The notes beneath the pieces were generated by a model. It worked only from the letters and a program-made list of their open reading frames with translations. It had not been told where the DNA came from and did no database searches. Of a DNA stretch of 64,000 nt, positions 61,867-64,000 are shown in pieces (position 1 is the first letter of the stretch; every line of letters begins with the position of its first letter). The position numbers and the translations under genes are program-made. Source of the stretch: Paramarasmius palmivorus (Eukaryota; Basidiomycota; Agaricomycetes; Agaricales; Marasmiaceae); NCBI GenBank assembly GCA_037176845.1, contig JAYKXP010000002.1:248001-312000 (forward strand), in the 5' to 3' direction.

Positions 61867-62656
61867 ACCTGTGAGTGTTGACCCCAAGACCATTAGGAAA
61901 ACTCATTGAAGTTTAATGTTTGCAGAGCTTTCCCTTGTCCACTTGCTACTCCACACTCTGTATCATAACACAACCGCCGCCGCTATACCCTGTCGTCGCA
62001 TCGCTCTTTCTTGCTCGTTCGTTCCTTTAGACGTCCTGCTCGACCCGTGTTTTCCGCAATATCTATCATTATCACCTATTCATTACTCATAAAAAGTATT
62101 CCTAGGTCACATACCATATGTACTTGGAGATGTCCATATGTAATGTAGTAGTTTTTTTTTTTTTTTTTTTTGCAAATTTCCTGTTCTGCTTATGGAAATA
62201 GGGAGCCACTCAGAAGATAACTGTTGATGAATGATCTTGATTCTTGACGGCAGGGCGCATCAAAAAGATGGGTAAACCGTAAGTCTGAGCGCCTTTTTCA
62301 AGCCTTCCAGTATCCACGTGGCTATACAGCTTCTTCGCAACGGCTGCGGTATTGGCATAGTGCTTCTCTGTGATGCCCGCCAATGCCAAAGTATCCTGTC
62401 CTATCCTGTCCAGACCTGGTCTACTCTGGGACTGCCGTAACGACTTTGACAAGTCTGACTGGAATTTCTCACCGTTAAGGAACTCTCGCGATGTTCCCTG
62501 ATGCACATCATTAAATGAACTCTACGCCAACTACACAAACGCTCGTTCTCGTTCATTCTAGTGTGTCCAATACAAGATATACATATTCGTTTCTAACAGT
62601 CCCTCAGCTATCATGAAATACGTACTGGATCCTGCCGCCAGTGGCCCCGCATTTTC
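61867..62656. other. MYND 3' flank with a T20 tract, no gene supported
   Basis: Contains a pure run of 20 T at 62152-62171. A minus-strand frame at 62210-62506 (98 codons) has no recognisable domain. Confidence 0.4.
62152..62171. repeat. Poly-T tract (T20)
   Basis: Twenty consecutive T. It could be a microsatellite or the A-tail of a minus-strand retro-insertion, but I found no target-site duplication. Confidence 0.8.
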
Positions 62657-62983
62657 CTATTCAACAACAACGGTGACGCTATGTAATACATAGGTGCTGA
62701 CGATGTGATGAGAAAATGTGTGTGTACTTACTCTTCGTCAATCACCGTCTCGGTGTTTTCAGGTTTGATGTGGATGCGGAGTGAAAGGCTCAGAAACCGG
62801 ACGATCTTGACATCAGAGATCTGGATAGAGCGCACGTATGTGGCTCAGCAATCAGGCATTAGATGTCGCGGTTCCACTTACCTGTAAGTACGCTGGTAAA
62901 CGTCGGCTCTTTCATTAGTTCTGGGAATTTCTATGTACTTACGCAAAGAAAACCGCGGCCAGACCGGGACATGCCGCTAGCAT
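62657..62983 (-). CDS. Tentative 61-residue protein with an 11-nt micro-exon
   Basis: Four short exons (62943-62983, 62882-62892, 62732-62843, 62657-62678) joined at GT-AG sites give 186 nt with consistent phases. The product starts MLAACPGLAAVFFAVLTATY (hydrophobic, signal or membrane helix), continues VRSIQISDVKIVRFLSLSLR and ends TVIDEDVTVVVE. Strong GTAAGT donors support splicing on this strand. The frame is also open upstream of the ATG to 63024, so this may be the end of a longer gene. No family recognised. Confidence 0.3.
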
Positions 62984-64000
62984 TTTGATTTCAGCAGTGG
63001 CACCGTCCCGGTAAGAAAAATCGGCTAGTAGGAACGCCGCTCAGTCTGGCGAACCGTAACATTAAGCCTTATTGTTCTCTGAACTGAGTACGACATTGTC
63101 ACTGACCTTTCCGATTTGGCGACGGTTCCGATTACTCCTTCTAGGCAGTTTAAGTCGAGGCAACGGACCAAGCAACACTTCAAGCTTTAGAATGGGAATG
63201 CAATACTGTAACTACATGGGTACTACGCTTGCTAAAGAGACAATCTTGACGGAACTATCTAGAACTCATTCTCAGCTTCCAACTTTGAACGGCAGGGTAT
63301 GCGAATAAAAAAACTGGCAGAAAAGAATCTAGAATTTGGGGCCCGTCCCCATGTCTTTGGAAACCGTAAGTCTAGGGTTACAGCGAGATGGGAGATCTCC
63401 AGGAAATTATGTTACACAGCCACAGGACCACTCGTGCAAGATTGCGGCGTTCGTTGAATATGTTTGTTACCTGAGAGTCGTGGTGAAGGAGTCCACTGTC
63501 AAAGTTCGCTACTCCGTAATTTCTTGACAAGTAGGCCAAGATAGCCCCGCCTGTGGGAGACGACGGCCGGTCTGGAGTTCATCCATACGGAACTATCAGC
63601 AGTGTAATAACGATTGTGGATAGAAAGATGGTTTTCAACATTTCCACGGGAGTTTAGCGCTTTAGCCACCGGTCTCGAAACGTATACTATATCTGATGTT
63701 GATGTCATCTATCCGACAACGGCGGGACAAAATTTAGTACAAAAGGGTAGATTCTTTCACCGGGGATCGTGGGCAGTCCCCATAAGACGACATGCAGTGC
63801 TGCGAAGGCCCAAGAGTCACTTGAAGTCAATCATCATTCATCCCTTGATATATGCCATTCACGCCGCCAGTAAGAGGATATCATCTAACATAGTGGCATG
63901 TCAGAGCCACTGTATTCTGCATAAAAGTCGGTTCGCGTACCGACTGCATTGCCCTACATTGATATTGAGGGTCTATCAAGGTGCCTCACTGAACCTTGGG
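62984..64000. other. Right end of window, no gene supported
   Basis: Only short unrelated frames. Exons upstream of the tentative small gene could lie here. Confidence 0.4.

Noticed and set aside
62210..62506. 98-codon minus-strand frame as a gene
   Set aside because: No domain, no clear promoter or splice support, next to a poly-T tract; could be chance.
62152..62560. T20 tract as the tail of a minus-strand retro-insertion
   Set aside because: No matching target-site duplication was found on either side and no element-like coding sequence follows.

Overview
The window is nuclear DNA of a filamentous basidiomycete, most likely a mushroom-forming Agaricomycete. The evidence is dense genes cut by many short (about 40-65 bp) GT-AG introns, a white-collar-1 photoreceptor without a GATA zinc finger, agaric-type kinases, and a large F-box-like family. 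No species is claimed. Gene models were spliced by hand; where I counted exon lengths the totals divide by three.

Layout. 1-17.4 kb is an accessory region. It holds seven F-box-like genes (202-1057 -, 6269-7756 -, 8046-9517 +, 9868-11285 +, 14342-15553 -, 15825-17392 +, and a distant one at 30268-31700 -), most of them broken. Between them lie a secreted GH127-like beta-L-arabinofuranosidase, a 5'-truncated LINE with target-site duplication and poly-A tail, and two tandem etherase-like glutathione transferases, each with one different frameshift. 18.2-19.2 kb is ribosomal protein uL16 (RPL10). A tRNA-Gly(GCC) with a 13-nt intron lies at 20.4 kb.

21-30.1 kb is a second accessory region: an SH3 plus kinase gene, a roughly 2.25-kb direct duplication carrying an intact alpha/beta-hydrolase and a dead cyclophilin in each copy, and an agaric-type divergent kinase.

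33.7-53.8 kb is mostly conserved: the WC-1 blue-light receptor, a WGR-PARP, a secreted protein built from a duplicated four-exon module, the Doa10/MARCH6 ER ubiquitin ligase, a convergent pair of small secreted paralogues, and a large membrane-anchored helical protein of unknown function. 53.8-59.1 kb is gene-poor. 59.1-64 kb has an HP1-type chromodomain/chromoshadow protein, a MYND-finger protein, and one tentative tiny gene.

Themes: stable housekeeping, chromatin and light-sensing genes alternate with fast-turnover families (F-box, GST, kinase, esterase, small secreted proteins). GC-AG introns occur in at least three genes. The least described items are the duplicated-module secreted protein, the convergent secreted pair and the 873-residue membrane protein.
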